Positions 44,694 to 53,445 of a stretch of 64,000 bases of DNA are shown piece by piece. The stretch lies in assembly GCF_037976325.1 (NCBI RefSeq), contig NZ_CP150265.1, positions 1,381,501 through 1,445,500 of the forward strand. Direction: 5' to 3'. The notes below the pieces were generated by a model. It was not told where the DNA came from and did no database searches. It saw only the letters and a program-made list of their open reading frames with translations. The DNA is from Paenibacillus sp. FSL K6-3182 (GTDB lineage: Bacteria; Bacillota; Bacilli; Paenibacillales; Paenibacillaceae). The position numbers were made by a program, and so were the translations under genes. How positions within the stretch are numbered: the first letter of the stretch is position 1; each line of letters starts with the position of its first letter.

Positions 44694-45572
44694 ATGAAAA
44701 TTGGATTAAGTTCTTACAGCTTGCTAAGCGCCATAAAATCGGGAGAGATGAGCATTCTTGATGCCATCTCTTGGATAGCCGATAACGGCGGCGAGCATAT
44801 GGAGATTGTTCCATATGGCTATACGCTCGTTGACAACCCTGAGCTGGCGGATGCTGTACGCGAGAAAGCAAAGGAGGTTGGCATTGCCCTCTCCAACTAT
44901 TCGATGCCGGCGAACTTCGTGCAAGATACGGAGCAATTGTTTGAAGAGGAAGTCGCGCGGGTCAAGCTGCATGTTGATCTTGTGCATCGACTCGGCATGA
45001 ATCATATGCGGCACGATGTAACCGCCTTCACCATTCCGCAGGAGAAGATGACGATACGGTGGTTCGAGGAGAACCTGCATCTCATGGTGAAGGGCAGCCA
45101 GCTCATCGCGGACTATGCCGCGCAATACGGCATTACAACGACGATAGAGAATCATGGCTTCAGCGTACAGTCCAGCGACCGGGTTCAACGTGTTCTTCAT
45201 GCGGTAGACCGGCCGAACTTTAAGACGACACTCGATATCGGCAACTTTATGTGCGTGGATGAGAATTCGATCATCGGCGTTAAGAAAAACTTGCCTTATG
45301 CATCACTCATCCATTTCAAAGATTTCTACTTCCGTCCATATGATCAGCATCCGGGTGACGGTGATTGGTTTTTGACCTCGAACGGTAACTACCTGCGCGG
45401 TGCGATTGTAGGTCAAGGGGATATTGAGATCCGTAAAATCGTGAAGCTTATTAAGGAATCGGGTTACGATGGTTATATGACGATCGAATTCGAAGGCATG
45501 GAGGAGTGCAAATCCGCCTCCCGCATTGCGATGGACAACCTGCGCCGCTTCTGGCATGAATGTGTACTTTAA
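44694..45572 (+). CDS. Sugar phosphate isomerase/epimerase-like TIM barrel
   Basis: The 292-aa protein belongs to the xylose isomerase-like/AP endonuclease 2 superfamily: MKIGLSSYSLLSAI at the start, the metal ligand strand TTTIENHGF, KTTLDIGNFM, LIHFKDFYFRP, GDIEIRKIVKLIKESGYDGYMTIEFEG at the end. Members convert keto- and aldo-sugars, for example in fucose or inositol metabolism. AGGAGG precedes the ATG. In this operon it would process the monosaccharide released by the fucosidases or another residue of the same glycan. Confidence 0.85.
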   Translation: MKIGLSSYSLLSAIKSGEMSILDAISWIADNGGEHMEIVPYGYTLVDNPELADAVREKAKEVGIALSNYSMPANFVQDTEQLFEEEVARVKLHVDLVHRLGMNHMRHDVTAFTIPQEKMTIRWFEENLHLMVKGSQLIADYAAQYGITTTIENHGFSVQSSDRVQRVLHAVDRPNFKTTLDIGNFMCVDENSIIGVKKNLPYASLIHFKDFYFRPYDQHPGDGDWFLTSNGNYLRGAIVGQGDIEIRKIVKLIKESGYDGYMTIEFEGMEECKSASRIAMDNLRRFWHECVL

Positions 45573-45623
45573 GCGAGCTTCATCATTTTCAAAGATTCAT
45601 AGCAATTCAAACGGAGGGATAAC

Positions 45624-46649
45624 ATGAATTTAAGCGGATTGCAGGAGCCGAACATCGAATATGCACCCAAACATTATGTATGTCGCCGCGCGGCGGAGCC
45701 GCTCATTCTTGACGGGCGAGTAGATAAGCCGTTCTGGTCAGCAGCGGACTGGACAGACGATTTTGTCGATATCGAAGGCGATCTTCGGCCAAAACCTGCG
45801 AAGCAGACCCGCGTGAAAATGCTGTGGGATGACAACTATTTCTATTTTGCGGCAGAATTGATTGAAGACGAGATTTGGGCGACATTGACGGAGCGGGATT
45901 CGGTCATTTTTTATGATAATGATTTTGAAATATTTATTGATCCCGATGGCGACAGCCACAATTATTATGAGTTTGAAATTAACGCGCTGAACACCGTGTG
46001 GGATCTGCTGCTGGTTAAGCCATACCGCGACGGCGGTCCGCCGATTAACGGCTGGGACATTAGCGGGCTTCAGACAGCTGTACATATTGATGGCGAGCTG
46101 AATCGGCCGGAAGCAGCGAATCGGAAGTGGAGCATTGAGGTAGCGATGCCTTGGAGCAGCTTGCGCGAATGCGCGCCTGAAGGCAGAGCGCCAGTAAATG
46201 GCGAGTTTTGGCGCGTCAATTTCTCCCGCGTTGAATGGCGCGTTGAAGTGAAGGATGGCGAATACCGCAAGATCATCAATCCGGATACGGGCAAATCCTA
46301 TCCAGAGGACAACTGGGTTTGGTCTCCGATGGGACTTATTAATATGCATTATCCTGAGCTATGGGGTTATGTCATGTTTGCAGGGGAAGATGGCCCGGAT
46401 TCGTTTGAACAGCCGCCGGATGAACGCATAAAGTGGGAGCTGCGCAAGCTCTATTATCGTGAGCGCAATTACTTCGCAAGTCACGGTGAATTTACTGCGG
46501 ATGCGGAATCGTTGATGCATGGCGGAGAGCAGTGGAGCATATTGCCTGCCATTGAGACGACCCGCTCCATGTTCCAAATCACAACGCCGTCTAGCGATGG
46601 GAAGTCGAGCTTCTGCATTAGGCAAGACGGAAAGCTATGGAAGGAGTGA
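45624..46649 (+). CDS. CBM9-like carbohydrate-binding protein
   Basis: The 341-aa protein carries a CBM9-like domain over most of its length: PLILDGRVDKPFWSAADWTD, RVKMLWDDNYFYFAAEL, IFYDNDFEIFIDPDGDSHNY, WSIEVAMPWSSL. Such domains bind reducing-end sugars in xylanases, but also occur as stand-alone proteins in Paenibacillus catabolic operons. There is no signal peptide or catalytic module, so a cytoplasmic binding or unknown enzymatic role remains. GGAGGG lies before the ATG, and the next gene starts seven bases after its stop. Confidence 0.8.
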   Translation: MNLSGLQEPNIEYAPKHYVCRRAAEPLILDGRVDKPFWSAADWTDDFVDIEGDLRPKPAKQTRVKMLWDDNYFYFAAELIEDEIWATLTERDSVIFYDNDFEIFIDPDGDSHNYYEFEINALNTVWDLLLVKPYRDGGPPINGWDISGLQTAVHIDGELNRPEAANRKWSIEVAMPWSSLRECAPEGRAPVNGEFWRVNFSRVEWRVEVKDGEYRKIINPDTGKSYPEDNWVWSPMGLINMHYPELWGYVMFAGEDGPDSFEQPPDERIKWELRKLYYRERNYFASHGEFTADAESLMHGGEQWSILPAIETTRSMFQITTPSSDGKSSFCIRQDGKLWKE

Positions 46650-46655
46650 GTTCGC

Positions 46656-49301
46656 ATGACATTGCAAACCTCTGTATTCTCATTAGAGCAAGCGTCGATG
46701 GAGCTGATTGAACGCAAGTTTCGTGAGAAGCAGCTGCTCGCTAAGGCGAGAGAGCATGAGCTGTTTGATATTTTTCAGCAGCCGCTAACGGATGAAGAGA
46801 CATGGGCGCTCAAATATTTGTACGCCTATATGCCTGTAAACGATATGGCTGATTATGACGGTACGTTATTTCTAAGCCATGTGCGGCAGACGCTGGACAT
46901 TCGGGGAAAAGTGCCTTGGGGGAAACGGGTGCCGGATCATCTCTTCCTGCATTTTGTGTTGCCCTACCGTGTGAACACGGAAAACATCGAGGATTCACGC
47001 GGTATCTTGTACAGTGAACTGGCGGAGCGTACTGCGCATTTGTCGATGGAGGATGCGATTCTGGAGACGAACTACTGGTGCCATGAGAAGGCGAACTACA
47101 TTGGCAGCGATCTGCGGACGATCTCGCCGCTTACGATGATTCGAAATGCTCGAGGCCGGTGTGGTGAGGAATCGACACTTGCTGTTGCAGCGCTTCGGAG
47201 CATTGGCATTCCTGCTCGCCAAGTGTATACCCCGCGCTGGGCGCATTGTGACGATAACCATGCTTGGGTAGAAGCTTGGGCTGACGGGCAGTGGCACTAT
47301 ATCGGCGCTTGCGAGCCGGAAGCTCGCCTTGATCAAGGCTGGTTCACTCCTCCAGCCCGGCGGGCAATGCTGATCAATACTCGGGTATTCGCAAATTACC
47401 CGGGCCCTGAGGATATTACGCTTGCGGATAATTGGTTTACAGAAATTAATTTGCTTGAGGGTTATGCGCCTACTCGAAGCATTACTGTCACTGTGAAGAA
47501 TGAGCTGAATGAACCGGTCAGCGGCGCGAATGTTTATTTTGAGCTCTACAATATGGCTGAATTTTATCCCATTGCTGAGCTGAAGACAAACGAGCTGGGT
47601 GAGGCTGCGTTTAAGACAGGCTACGGAGATCTGTTGATTCGTGCTGTGATGGATGGCAAGTGGGGAGAAAAGAAGATTACAGTTCGTGATCGTGTGCGCT
47701 TCGATATTGTTCTGAATCAAGTGCAGCAGCCCGAAGGGATAACTGATTTTGATATGGTTCCGCCTCCTGAACGTAATGGCAAAGCTCTTGATGTGCTTTC
47801 CGAGGAGAAGGTTCAGCGGCATAATAGCCGTCTGGAAGAAGGAACGGGCATCCGAAGCAGCTATGAACAAACATTTCTAAGCGAAGCGCAGGCGTCGGAT
47901 ATTGCCGAGGCTGCTGGTCTTCCGCAGGAGCGGGTGTGGGATGTGCTGCGCAAGGCACGGGGAAATAGCCGCGAGATCGCAGCCTTCTTGCAGGAACGCT
48001 CCGCTGAATTTGGAGAATGGCCGCTTAAGCTGCTGGAGAGCTTGAACGAGAAGGATCTTTCCGATTCGTTCCGCAAGGATCTTGACGATCATCTCATCGG
48101 TTCGCTGTCACAGCGCGGCGAGCTTCCCGAAGACATCTTCTTGCGGTACATCCTTTGTCCGCGAGTGTTATATGAAATGATCGTGCCTTATAAGCATTTT
48201 TTCCAAGAGGTGTTCACTGAAGCACAAGTGGCATTGTTCCGGCAAAATGCTGCTGAGCTTGTACGCCATCTGGAGTCAGAGTGGTCGTTGTGGGAGGACC
48301 TTCCCAATCTGAAGGGCAGAGGCAACCCAGTTGGTACCTTTAAGATCAAGAAAGGGGATCAGGCTTCTCTCGATATTATGTTTGTGGCGATCTGCCGCAG
48401 CATAGGCATTCCAGCACGCTTGCATCCGAGTGAGCAGAAGCCGCAATACATGGCGATGGCTAACGGTGGCTGGCAGGATGCGTTATTTGCAAATCGAGCG
48501 ATGCAGCAATTGGAGCAGAAGGAAAACGGAAAGCTGCGACTTCTTAAAGATAACGAGTCATCCGATGAAGCTCCAGCAGCTTCGTACTCTGAGAACTTCA
48601 CGTTCGCCCGGCTGGAGAACGGCATATATAAAACGTTGGTCTACCCTAATGGGAAATCTGATGTATACGATGAGCCGTTCGAACTTGCGCAAGGCAGCTA
48701 TCGATTGACCACAGGTATTCGGCTAAAAGATGGCACCGCATGCGTTCGCTTTTCCTATTTCGAGCTGGGTGCAGGAGAACAATTGGATATTCCGCTGACT
48801 TTCCGAAGTGCGAAGCAAGGTATTCCAGTACTTGGGAAGCTGAACAGAAACGATACGTTTACGATGCTCGATGGTTCAGACCGATCGATTGGTGAGCTTA
48901 TCGGCATGAATGGGGCAATTGTTGCTTGGCTGGAGCCAGAACGTGAGCCTACCAAACATTTATTCCGTGAACTTAGCGAGCTTGCTGAGCCGTTGAGCGA
49001 ACTTGGAGCGCCGATTGTGCTTGTCGTAGGTGATTCCGAATGGACGGCATCTTTTGATCCTTCTCGTTATAAGGGGTTGCCTTCGCGTACCGTGTTTGTT
49101 CGTGATTCCACTTACGCGTCTTTGCCGGACTATATAGCAGTGCCGCCAGCTAGCGAAGCGGGTTTCCCGCATCTGCTCGTACTGGATAGCCAAGATCAAA
49201 TTCGTTATACAGCATCAGGATACAAGATCGGTACGGGAAAAGAAGCATTGCAGATTCTCACTAGCATATGGCAGCAGCCAGCGAAACGGAGTGATACGTA
49301 A
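46656..49301 (+). CDS. Transglutaminase-like protein with two core copies and thioredoxin-like end
   Basis: The 881-aa protein has a transglutaminase-like core at about 140-225, with GRCGEEST (Cys169), DDNHAWVEAW (His202) and GACEPE. An Ig-like carboxypeptidase-regulatory domain follows (TVTVKNELNEPVSGANVYFE, about 275-350). At about 540-610 a second core repeats RSIGIPAR but has Gln where Cys is expected and lacks the His block. The last 120 residues (from FTMLDGSDRSIGELIGMNGA) look thioredoxin-like. There is no signal peptide. Known relatives cleave or form amide or peptide bonds; here it may remove the peptide from imported glycopeptides. AAGGAG is nine bases before the ATG. Confidence 0.75.
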   Translation: MTLQTSVFSLEQASMELIERKFREKQLLAKAREHELFDIFQQPLTDEETWALKYLYAYMPVNDMADYDGTLFLSHVRQTLDIRGKVPWGKRVPDHLFLHFVLPYRVNTENIEDSRGILYSELAERTAHLSMEDAILETNYWCHEKANYIGSDLRTISPLTMIRNARGRCGEESTLAVAALRSIGIPARQVYTPRWAHCDDNHAWVEAWADGQWHYIGACEPEARLDQGWFTPPARRAMLINTRVFANYPGPEDITLADNWFTEINLLEGYAPTRSITVTVKNELNEPVSGANVYFELYNMAEFYPIAELKTNELGEAAFKTGYGDLLIRAVMDGKWGEKKITVRDRVRFDIVLNQVQQPEGITDFDMVPPPERNGKALDVLSEEKVQRHNSRLEEGTGIRSSYEQTFLSEAQASDIAEAAGLPQERVWDVLRKARGNSREIAAFLQERSAEFGEWPLKLLESLNEKDLSDSFRKDLDDHLIGSLSQRGELPEDIFLRYILCPRVLYEMIVPYKHFFQEVFTEAQVALFRQNAAELVRHLESEWSLWEDLPNLKGRGNPVGTFKIKKGDQASLDIMFVAICRSIGIPARLHPSEQKPQYMAMANGGWQDALFANRAMQQLEQKENGKLRLLKDNESSDEAPAASYSENFTFARLENGIYKTLVYPNGKSDVYDEPFELAQGSYRLTTGIRLKDGTACVRFSYFELGAGEQLDIPLTFRSAKQGIPVLGKLNRNDTFTMLDGSDRSIGELIGMNGAIVAWLEPEREPTKHLFRELSELAEPLSELGAPIVLVVGDSEWTASFDPSRYKGLPSRTVFVRDSTYASLPDYIAVPPASEAGFPHLLVLDSQDQIRYTASGYKIGTGKEALQILTSIWQQPAKRSDT

Positions 49302-50338
49302 TGGCAAGTCGAAAATATATTGTGGCGGGTTATGCATCAGATTCGAAGCTTCCAGACATGACGCGGGAAGATTTAACGAAGCTCACCCATTTGAATGTGG
49401 CATTTGGCCATGTGCGCAATGATGAAATTATTACAGAGCATTTGAAAAATATTGATGTTCTTCGCAGGATTAAACACGAGCATCCAGAGCTGACTATTCT
49501 ATTGTCTGTCGGCGGATGGAGCGCAGGCGGGTTTTCTGAAGCTGCATCTACCGCTGAAGGGAGGAGCCGCTTCGCAGATTCGGCGGTTCGTGTATTAACC
49601 AATTTTCCATTCGATGGAGTCGATCTCGACTGGGAATATCCTTGTTATGGTGAAGCGGGCATAGCGTCGAGTCCAGATGATAAGACCAATTTTACTCTGC
49701 TGCTCAAAACCATCCGCGAAGCTTTGGACGAGAAGGGCGCAAGTGACGGGAAACATTATTTGCTTACGATTGCAGCAGGCGCGGATCAATATTATGTAGA
49801 CGGTACGGAAATGGATCAAGTCCAGCAATACTTGGATTTTGTTCAGCTGATGACCTACGATATGCGCGGTGGATTTCAAATTTTAACGGGGCATCATACG
49901 AATCTGTATACTCCAACCGGAGATTTATTCCGCATCAGTACGGATGCATCCGTTAATTTGTTCATCCGAGCAGGCGTGCCGAAGGAGAAGATTGTGATAG
50001 GCGCGGCGTTTTATACTCGGGTTTGGCATAACGTTCCTAATCGCGCCAATGGGCTTCATCAAATGGCGGGCAGCACAGGCGGATATGGACCGGATTTCAC
50101 CAAGCTTGCAGCGGAATACATCAATAAAAACAATTATGTTCGATATTGGGACGACGAAGCGAAGGCGCCATACCTCTACGACGGAAGCAGCTTTATCTCT
50201 TACGACGACGAACAATCGCTGCATCATAAATGTGAGTATGTGAAAGCAAGTGAGCTTGGCGGCGTAATGTTCTGGGAATACAGCTGCGATGAAACGCACC
50301 GTTTGCTCCACGCGATATATGAAGGGCTTAAGGAGTAG
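49301..50338 (+). CDS. Glycoside hydrolase family 18 protein
   Basis: GH18 enzymes cut beta-1,4 GlcNAc links in chitin or N-glycan cores through substrate-assisted catalysis. The strand-4 motif FDGVDLDWEYP holds the catalytic Glu112; SVGGWSAGGFSEAAS, MTYDMRGG and GVMFWEYSCD complete the barrel. The length is 345 aa, with no signal peptide or chitin-binding module, so it acts inside the cell. It overlaps the transglutaminase gene (TAATG) and is the last gene of the operon. With fucosidases beside it, a role on fucosylated GlcNAc oligosaccharides is more likely than on polymeric chitin. Confidence 0.9.
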   Translation: MASRKYIVAGYASDSKLPDMTREDLTKLTHLNVAFGHVRNDEIITEHLKNIDVLRRIKHEHPELTILLSVGGWSAGGFSEAASTAEGRSRFADSAVRVLTNFPFDGVDLDWEYPCYGEAGIASSPDDKTNFTLLLKTIREALDEKGASDGKHYLLTIAAGADQYYVDGTEMDQVQQYLDFVQLMTYDMRGGFQILTGHHTNLYTPTGDLFRISTDASVNLFIRAGVPKEKIVIGAAFYTRVWHNVPNRANGLHQMAGSTGGYGPDFTKLAAEYINKNNYVRYWDDEAKAPYLYDGSSFISYDDEQSLHHKCEYVKASELGGVMFWEYSCDETHRLLHAIYEGLKE

Positions 50339-50404
50339 CTGGATTGGGAAGTTGCTTAGTGGTATCGGTGCGGCTCTGATGCACAAGAGGAAGTCAGTTT
50401 TTCA

Positions 50405-50773
50405 AAATAAGCCTACTTTCTAGTCCTATTTCCGTGAAAGGTGCATGTTTGTTGAAAATAGGTCTAGATTTTATCGCTATTTTTACTGAATCGACGCATA
50501 GTGGGGTATTTGTCGGGTTGTGAGCGGAAATAAGCCTACTTTCTAGTCCTATTTCCGTGAAAGGTGCATGTTTGTTGAAAATAGGTCTAGATTTTATCGC
50601 TATTTTTACTGGATCGACGCATAGTGGGGTATTTGGCGGGTTGTGAGCGGAAATAAGCCTACTTTCTAGTCCTATTTCCGCAAAAAGCTCATGTTTGTTG
50701 AAAATAGGTCTAGATTCTATCGCTATTTTTACTGAATCGACGCATAGTGGGGTATTTGTCGGGTTGTGGGCGG
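50405..50773. repeat. Three tandem copies of a 123-bp unit with internal hairpins
   Basis: The words GCCTACTTTCTAGTCC start at 50411, 50534 and 50657, a period of 123 bp, and the copies are almost identical apart from a few substitutions, most in the third. Each unit contains CTAGTCCTATTT and, 24 nt later, AAATAGGTCTAG, forming a 12-bp stem with one central mismatch. AAAATAG can pair alternatively with CTATTTT further on. The stretch 50339-50860 has no gene. The units abut without spacers, so this is not a CRISPR array. Confidence 0.9.
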
Positions 50774-50781
50774 AAAAGTGT

Positions 50782-50832
50782 AAGAGGAGGTTGTCCCGTA
50801 AGTAAATGACTTTGTGGGGCAACCTCCTCTTT
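50782..50832. terminator. Strong hairpin between the GH18 operon and ligD
   Basis: AAGAGGAGGTTG (50782-50793) pairs with CAACCTCCTCTT (50820-50831), and CCC/GGG extends the stem. It has a T-rich end on both strands, clearer on the plus strand. It probably terminates the convergent ligD gene as well. Confidence 0.75.
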
Positions 50833-50860
50833 AATCGGCCGATCAAACTTTTCATCAGCG

Positions 50861-51766
50861 CTAAACCTCGCCGTCTCCCGCACCAAAACCTAGCAATTTC
50901 GGCTGGCGAAGCAGGCCCGTATCCGTAAACTCGAGTGCGGTCACCCTGCATGGGAAATGTACGGCAAGCCAGACTACGTCGGATTTCTTCATGCCTTGCG
51001 AAAGCGACGGGAAGGGGCAATCTCCCGGGTGGTCATGCATGAACTGGAGCAGCAATTTTTTGGAGGCGTTATCTAGTCCAGAGACATGCCCAATATATTT
51101 ATTCTCATATTGCAGCACGAGGCTCGACACGAGGCCATCCCTTAATTTCACCCCAACAACGTCCGCGACGATTCGTACTTCCTTCCGTTTCTTGAACCAA
51201 TCTTTATGGCCTTTGCCCTCGCTGTAAGGACTATCCAGACGCTTCGATATGAGCCCTTCCCACTCCCGCTCGATAAGCCATTCCCATAAGGACTGACCAT
51301 CATCAAACAAGTCGGTGACGAACAAGCGCGGCGATTTTTCAGGAAACTTGGCAGCAAGCCTGCTGTAACGATCACGGAAGGGAAGGCTGCGCAAATCTTC
51401 ACCGTTATCATTGAGCATATCAAACATGACGAATAAGAGATCATCTTTGCCTGACCTTTTCTGTATGCCTAGGCGGCTGCGCTGAAAGTTTGGACGAGTG
51501 CCGTCAAAATAGACGATTTCACCATCAAGGATGCAAGGCCCAACACGCAGCGGCGACAAGAGAGCTACAATTTCAGGGAATGTGGTATTTCGCGGCTCTA
51601 CTCGTTTGGAAAATAGTTCAACACCGCCGCTGCCATCTAATCGAGCGAGCGTTCGAACGCCATCCCATTTGATTTGATATCCCCACTCCGAGCCAGTAGG
51701 GATATCGGGTGAAGTAACTGGCGCCATGGGCACCTTCGGCAGAGGAAGCAAAGACATCGTGTTCAT
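50861..51766 (-). CDS. ligD: ATP-dependent DNA ligase, LigD ligase-domain type
   Basis: The 301-aa protein is an ATP-dependent ligase: nucleotidyl-lysine motif YQIKWDGVRT (Lys33), motif III CILDGEIVYFDG, motif IV WEGLISKRLDSPYSEG, motif V KDWFKKRK, and a C-terminal OB fold. It seals double-strand breaks in bacterial non-homologous end joining together with Ku. The polymerase and phosphoesterase domains of full LigD are absent and must be separate or missing. Its start overlaps the ku stop, so the two are translationally coupled. Confidence 0.9.
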   Translation of the reverse strand: MNTMSLLPLPKVPMAPVTSPDIPTGSEWGYQIKWDGVRTLARLDGSGGVELFSKRVEPRNTTFPEIVALLSPLRVGPCILDGEIVYFDGTRPNFQRSRLGIQKRSGKDDLLFVMFDMLNDNGEDLRSLPFRDRYSRLAAKFPEKSPRLFVTDLFDDGQSLWEWLIEREWEGLISKRLDSPYSEGKGHKDWFKKRKEVRIVADVVGVKLRDGLVSSLVLQYENKYIGHVSGLDNASKKLLLQFMHDHPGDCPFPSLSQGMKKSDVVWLAVHFPCRVTALEFTDTGLLRQPKLLGFGAGDGEV

Positions 51767-52599
51767 TATCCGGCATCCTTCGTTTTTCTAGTGGTGCTCT
51801 TCCTTTTCTTTGGAGCAGCAGGCGGTGTTTTGGCTGCTTCGAGGGAAGCTTGCAGCGCAGCCATCAAGTCAATGACATTCGTCCGACCAATAGCCGGAGC
51901 CGAAACCATATCAACGCTTTCGCCCGCCATTTTATGCTGAATAGCTTCAAGCATGGCAGCCCGGTAATCATCGGTATATTTTTCAGGATGAAACGGTTCA
52001 GACAGCTGCTCAATGAGCTGTTTTGCCATTTGCAGTTCCTTTTCATTGACATTAGCAAGCCCAGGCAGGTTAGGCACTTCTGCTAGCGGCCGAATTTCAT
52101 CTGGATAATGCATCGTCTCCATGCATAAGCAGTTTCCGACAACGCGAATCGCCGCCAAGCTGCTTTTGCTGCGGATCGATATTTTGGCGATGCCGATTTT
52201 ACCTGTTTGCTTGATCGCTTCAAGCAGCAGTGTATAAGCTCCAGCCCCTGACATGTCGGGCGAGAGGTAATAAGCTTTTTGATAATAGAGAGGATCGATA
52301 TCCGTTAAATCGACAAAGTCGAGAATTTGAATAACCCGTGCAGATTCAGGCTTTAGCGCTTCAAGCTCCTCTTCATTAAAGAGGACAAACTTGTCCTTCT
52401 CGTATTCAAAACCTTTAGCGATATCCTCTGGTTTAACGGCTTCATCGCAGTGAGGACAGGTCTTCACATAGGAAATAGGCATGCCGCAAACCTTATGTAT
52501 TTGGCGGAAATGAATATCCTTATCTTCTGTTGCTGTAAACATTTTTACAGGCACATGAACCAACCCAAAGCTAATCGCACCTTTCCAAACTGTATGCAT
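51766..52599 (-). CDS. ku: Non-homologous end joining protein Ku
   Basis: Bacterial Ku forms a homodimer ring that binds DNA ends and recruits LigD. MHTVWKGAISFGLVHVPVKMFTATE is the standard opening; KTCPHCDEAV, KGFEYEKDKFVLFNEEEL and PLYYQKAYYLSP are conserved core blocks. The tail beyond about 255 is Lys/Arg-rich (KKRKSTTRKTKDAG), as expected for the DNA-binding extension. I use ATG 52599, which has GGGG five to six bases ahead; the frame to 52626 lacks a ribosome site. NHEJ helps spores repair breaks in a single-chromosome state. Confidence 0.93.
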   Translation of the reverse strand: MHTVWKGAISFGLVHVPVKMFTATEDKDIHFRQIHKVCGMPISYVKTCPHCDEAVKPEDIAKGFEYEKDKFVLFNEEELEALKPESARVIQILDFVDLTDIDPLYYQKAYYLSPDMSGAGAYTLLLEAIKQTGKIGIAKISIRSKSSLAAIRVVGNCLCMETMHYPDEIRPLAEVPNLPGLANVNEKELQMAKQLIEQLSEPFHPEKYTDDYRAAMLEAIQHKMAGESVDMVSAPAIGRTNVIDLMAALQASLEAAKTPPAAPKKRKSTTRKTKDAG

Positions 52600-52690
52600 A
52601 CAATCCCCGCCCTGCTTTTTTTCCATAGGATGCGCGCGTTTGGTTAAAGTATACGAGGAATGGACAATCTCACCATATCAAGCCGATAAC

Positions 52691-52732
52691 AAAAAGACCC
52701 TTCGCAAGCTCATTTGAACTTGTGAAAGGTCT
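52691..52732 (-). terminator. Terminator of the 102-aa coiled-coil gene
   Basis: AGACC and GGTCT arms with an inner CAAG/CTTG pair. On the minus strand the hairpin is followed by TTTTTG, directly after the stop at 52744. Confidence 0.75.
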
Positions 52733-52743
52733 CTATGCTAACG

Positions 52744-53052
52744 TTATTTATCGCTTTTTTGCTCGTTTTTGGCAAGCTGCTGCCGAAGCTCTGCATTTTT
52801 TGCAGCTAATTGTTTCGTTAAAGCAGCCTGCGAAGCATCAATTCTGGCTACCTCTTCGTTTAATTTCGTAATTTGAGTCATCTTGCTGCTAAGGTCGGTG
52901 GGGGAAGAGCTCATTTTGATGTTTTTTTGCAGTTGTTTTATTTTAGAGAGAGCTTTCTCTTTTTTGCTTTTATCGTTGCTGGTTTGCTTCTGCATGTCAG
53001 CGATTTCTCTTTTTAAGCGGCTGATAATGGATGTAGTGAAGCTAATGGACAT
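52744..53052 (-). CDS. Small coiled-coil protein of unknown function
   Basis: The 102-aa product is almost entirely helical and charged, with Lys/Glu/Gln-rich heptads (SRLKREIADMQKQTSNDKSK, ITKLNEEVARIDASQAALTK). There is no membrane segment. A GAGGTG lies five to eight bases before the ATG, and a terminator follows, so it seems a real single gene. No family is recognised; relatives in spore-formers are annotated only as hypothetical. Confidence 0.75.
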   Translation of the reverse strand: MSISFTTSIISRLKREIADMQKQTSNDKSKKEKALSKIKQLQKNIKMSSSPTDLSSKMTQITKLNEEVARIDASQAALTKQLAAKNAELRQQLAKNEQKSDK

Positions 53053-53125
53053 AAGGGCACCTCATAATCGTATAGTGTTGCATCGCCCCATTTTACTATA
53101 AATCGCTCGTTTAAGCGAGAAAGAA

Positions 53126-53169
53126 AGACCCGGAAGAATGCCACCAAAATAAGGTGCTCTCCCGGGTCT
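53126..53169 (-). terminator. Terminator of the 80-aa membrane protein gene
   Basis: AGACCCGG (53126-53133) pairs with CCGGGTCT (53162-53169); CACC/GGTG extends the stem inside. On the minus strand TTTCTTTC follows. Confidence 0.8.
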
Positions 53170-53202
53170 CCGTTCATGCAAACGGTTTAGGCTGCTGTTA
53201 GT

Positions 53203-53445
53203 TTATTGATTGAGCTCTTGTTTGTGTTCCTGACTGTCCATGCTGTTCACGCTGTTCATGCTTTTCTTGCGAACGGTCGGTCTAATAAATCGTCCAAGAA
53301 GCATAAATAATGGCGAGGTTTCGAGTTCGACAAGATTGAGCATCTCCGCCCAGTTAAAGATGACCAGAAACGGCAGTAATCCAATGGCCAGTATGCCGAA
53401 TATCAGTCCGACGGAAACATTTCGAAGCATTTTACCAATTGTCAT
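53203..53445 (-). CDS. Small membrane protein of unknown function
   Basis: The 80-aa product has a long hydrophobic stretch (VGLIFGILAIGLLPFLVIF, residues 12-30) and a second weak one near 40-50, then a polar tail rich in Ser, Asn and Gln. GGAG lies eight bases before the ATG. It has its own terminator. No family is recognised. An open frame on the opposite strand is the false extension of the histidine kinase. Confidence 0.65.
   Translation of the reverse strand: MTIGKMLRNVSVGLIFGILAIGLLPFLVIFNWAEMLNLVELETSPLFMLLGRFIRPTVRKKSMNSVNSMDSQEHKQELNQ

Noticed and set aside
44724..45200. 158-codon ORF antisense to the isomerase-like gene
   Set aside because: A shadow ORF with low-complexity, His/Arg-rich translation.
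45738..46349. 203-codon ORF antisense to the CBM9-like gene
   Set aside because: Same cause: a shadow of the coding frame, with no ribosome site.
46995..47870. 291-codon ORF antisense to the transglutaminase-like gene
   Set aside because: It lies wholly inside a well-supported gene in which codon bias leaves the opposite strand open. Its translation has odd composition and no family features.
50405..50773. CRISPR array
   Set aside because: The units are 123 bp and directly adjacent, without unique spacers, and no cas genes are present.
50394..51020. 208-codon minus-strand ORF made of three 41-residue repeats
   Set aside because: The repeat period of 123 bp is a multiple of three, so one open frame stays open through all copies by chance. 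It overlaps the ligD 3' end and has no ribosome site.
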